Source: Nostoc sp. CHAB 5715
GTDB lineage: Bacteria; Cyanobacteriota; Cyanobacteriia; Cyanobacteriales; Nostocaceae
Assembly: GCF_020829685.1 (NCBI RefSeq)
Contig: NZ_JAIVFR010000442.1
Span: forward strand, 1-5,907
Direction of reading: 5' to 3'
DNA length: 5,907 nt
This document shows positions 3,991 to 5,907 of the stretch, piece by piece (the first letter of the stretch is position 1; the number at the start of each line of letters is the position of its first letter). The translations under genes were made by a program, and so were the position numbers. The notes beneath the pieces were generated by a model. The model was not told where the DNA came from, searched no databases, and saw only the letters and a program-made list of their open reading frames with translations.

Positions 3991-5907
3991 ATGCAACAAC
4001 AGTATGAAGGTTATAAAAATTTAGCAGATTCTCTCAAATCTGCATCTGTGTTACTGAATTTAGAACGCAAATCGCAACTGCATCAAGATATAATTACCAT
4101 TTGCAATCATCTAGTTAATCCTAGCTTTCGGATTGCGGTATTTGGCCCCTTTAATCATGGCAAATCTACCTTACTGAATGCCATGCTAGGGAATCGCACT
4201 TTACCAATTGATTTAATCCCTACTACAGGCGCAGCGATTACTGTCAAGTATGGTTCTGATGTACGGACTCGCATCATGTTGGTAGATGGTAGAGAAATCT
4301 ATCGCAGTGGCACAGAAGTTTTACAACAATTTGCAATTCTTGATGGCAATAGGCAGATGCGAAAAGATATAGCATCTGTGGAAGTTTTTTGTCCCCATCC
4401 TTTTTTGGAAACAGGTGTAGAATTTCTCGATTTACCAGGAACGAATGATAGAGACGAACAAGATAATTTAGTTCGAGAACAATTATTAAGTGCAGATTTA
4501 GTTATACAATTATTAGATGCACGTAAGTTAATGACTTTAGGTGAGCGGGAAAACTTACGAGATTGGCTATTAGATCGCGGTATTAAAACAGTTATATTTG
4601 TTGCTAATTTTATTAACTTACTCGAACCTGACGAGCAAAAACAAGTTCAAAATCGCTTGCGGTTTGTTGCAGAAAGCTTTCGAGCCGAATTACCTCCAGG
4701 TTTTAGTAATTTATATCGTGTTGATGCTTTACCTGCTTTAAGAGCCAGGTTAAAAGGTGATGTTGCTACTGCCAATAGTAGCGGGTTAGCGGCTTTTGAA
4801 ACAGCTTTGCAAAATATTGTGGGGATTTTGCAACCAAATCGTGGTAGTGTGCGTTTGCCAAGAGTGCAAGCGATCGCTTCTCAAATCCAACTCTTGTTAA
4901 AAGCTAAAATTGACCCGATTGCTATTGAAATAAAATCCTTTGATGATAAAGAAAATAGCAAAATTGAAATTAAACGAAAAGCCGCTAACTTAATTTATAA
5001 AGGTTTTACTACTAGCGTGGGAGAGTTACGCGATTGGCTAGCATTACCCAAGCTACTCACAAAATATCAAGCTGATGCAGCAGTTGCGTTGGCAGAAAAT
5101 AACTTTAAAGTTTGGCAAACAAATACTCTTAAAAAAGACCTGACTCAATTGCAATTTGCTGTGGTAAAATGGCTTTATCAAGCTTACGAATTTTTCCAAG
5201 AAGAACGACCGCAAGATTTAATAATTCCCTTTCCTAGCGAACCACAAGTAATATTACCATCAAAGCCAAGTAATACTGATGATTTGAGTGAACCTGGTTC
5301 TATCGCTGTTGGTGGTGGTATTGGTTGGTTGTTAGGCGGCCCAGTTGGTGCTGCTGTCGTCGGGAGTATTTCTTATTTGCTAAACAAGAATATCCAAAAA
5401 CAAGACGAACAATTAGCAAATGAATCTTATCATCAGGAAGTTGCTAAACTTTGTATAACTGCAATTGAAGATTATTTATCTCGCTTCAGTAGTCAAGGGT
5501 TATCTATTTTGACTGAATATGAACAGAAAGTCGAAAAAGTAATTTCTTTTGAAGTTAGTCAAGAACCACTAGAAATTACTAAAAAGCGTGAAAGTTTGCA
5601 GCAGTTACAAAACGGTTTTAATCAGTTGCTACAAGAGTTAGAAAAAGTCAAAATATCCTCAAATTATCAAGTTTATAAAGAAATACCTAAATCCAGTAAT
5701 ACTAATATAAAATATTCGCCACAGCCAGAGAGAGTTCAAACTTCCTCTAAAAAAGATACTGGTGTTAAGCAACAACAGGAAAATACTGCTAAGAATAATC
5801 AAACAAGGGTAAAATCTGTTTCTCCACCACCACCAAAAGCTTCTTCCTCTCCACGGAAAGAAGACTTAGAGGCGAAATTTCGTGATTGGGAAATCAATGA
5901 GGAAATA
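3991..5907 (+). CDS. Second, divergent dynamin-like GTPase, 3' end beyond the window
   Basis: The frame is open from ATG 3991 to the window edge (639 codons, no stop). It is a dynamin-family GTPase, shown by G1 GPFNHGKST at residues 52-60 (Lys58), G2 PTTG at 77-80, G3 DLPG at 147-150, and a glycine-rich hydrophobic segment at about 437-464 (SIAVGGGIGWLLGGPVGAAV onward) matching the BDLP1 paddle. At the G4 position it has NFIN (206-209) instead of NAWD, so the guanine-contacting Asp is missing. P-loop Lys to paddle is about 390 residues, against about 490 in BDLP1, implying a shorter neck and trunk. After a last helical stretch (about 530-555), a tail rich in Gln, Asn, Ser, Pro and Lys runs from about 560 to 622, with SPPPPK at 611-616. 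A charged segment LEAKFRDWEINEEI then reaches the edge; BDLP1 has no such tail. The HIP1 site at 4870-4877 is in frame. It is probably co-transcribed with BDLP1 and may co-assemble with it, by analogy with paired bacterial dynamins. Confidence 0.92.
   Translation, partial: MQQQYEGYKNLADSLKSASVLLNLERKSQLHQDIITICNHLVNPSFRIAVFGPFNHGKSTLLNAMLGNRTLPIDLIPTTGAAITVKYGSDVRTRIMLVDGREIYRSGTEVLQQFAILDGNRQMRKDIASVEVFCPHPFLETGVEFLDLPGTNDRDEQDNLVREQLLSADLVIQLLDARKLMTLGERENLRDWLLDRGIKTVIFVANFINLLEPDEQKQVQNRLRFVAESFRAELPPGFSNLYRVDALPALRARLKGDVATANSSGLAAFETALQNIVGILQPNRGSVRLPRVQAIASQIQLLLKAKIDPIAIEIKSFDDKENSKIEIKRKAANLIYKGFTTSVGELRDWLALPKLLTKYQADAAVALAENNFKVWQTNTLKKDLTQLQFAVVKWLYQAYEFFQEERPQDLIIPFPSEPQVILPSKPSNTDDLSEPGSIAVGGGIGWLLGGPVGAAVVGSISYLLNKNIQKQDEQLANESYHQEVAKLCITAIEDYLSRFSSQGLSILTEYEQKVEKVISFEVSQEPLEITKKRESLQQLQNGFNQLLQELEKVKISSNYQVYKEIPKSSNTNIKYSPQPERVQTSSKKDTGVKQQQENTAKNNQTRVKSVSPPPPKASSSPRKEDLEAKFRDWEINEEI

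Overview
The window looks like chromosomal DNA from a filamentous, heterocyst-forming cyanobacterium of the Nostoc/Anabaena group. Four things point there: three HIP1 octamers (GCGATCGC at 816-823, 2731-2738 and 4870-4877); tandem heptamers of the STRR kind (40-67, 1216-1233); dispersed repeat words typical of these genomes (959-984, 990-1003, 1195-1208, 3874-3904); and a complete 693-residue protein that matches, from memory, the crystallised bacterial dynamin-like protein (BDLP) of Nostoc punctiforme in length and motif positions. No search was run, so the species is an inference.

Layout. Positions 1-499 are repeat-rich and non-coding: a small element with imperfect terminal inverted repeats (1-123) that contains heptamers, then a clean array of ten 21-bp direct repeats (143-352), then the leader of the first gene. 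Positions 503-895 encode a 130-residue basic, coiled-coil conserved hypothetical protein, followed by a hairpin (907-935). Positions 936-1330 are a mosaic of dispersed cyanobacterial repeats with no gene. A promoter-like sequence (TATAAT at 1351-1356) precedes what looks like a three-gene operon, all on the + strand: a 108-residue coiled-coil/membrane protein (1408-1734); the BDLP1-type dynamin (1750-3831), 15 bp later; and a second, divergent dynamin-like GTPase that starts at 3991 and is still open at the window end (3991-5907, 639 codons). The second GTPase has no stop codon in the window, so it is easy to overlook.

How the genes may work together. BDLP1 is a membrane-binding, self-assembling GTPase that tubulates lipid. 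Two different dynamin-like genes side by side recall the paired bacterial systems of Campylobacter (DLP1/DLP2), Streptomyces (DynA/DynB) and mycobacteria (IniA/IniC), in which partners co-assemble. The second protein has an intact P-loop and DLPG motif, a degenerate G4 motif (NFIN instead of NxxD), a shorter stalk and a low-complexity C-terminal extension. The small membrane protein could be an anchor or adaptor. The 159-bp gap between the two dynamins holds a mobile-element-like inverted repeat and a perfect 11-bp hairpin next to the second gene's ribosome binding site, a plausible place for expression of the two partners to be uncoupled.
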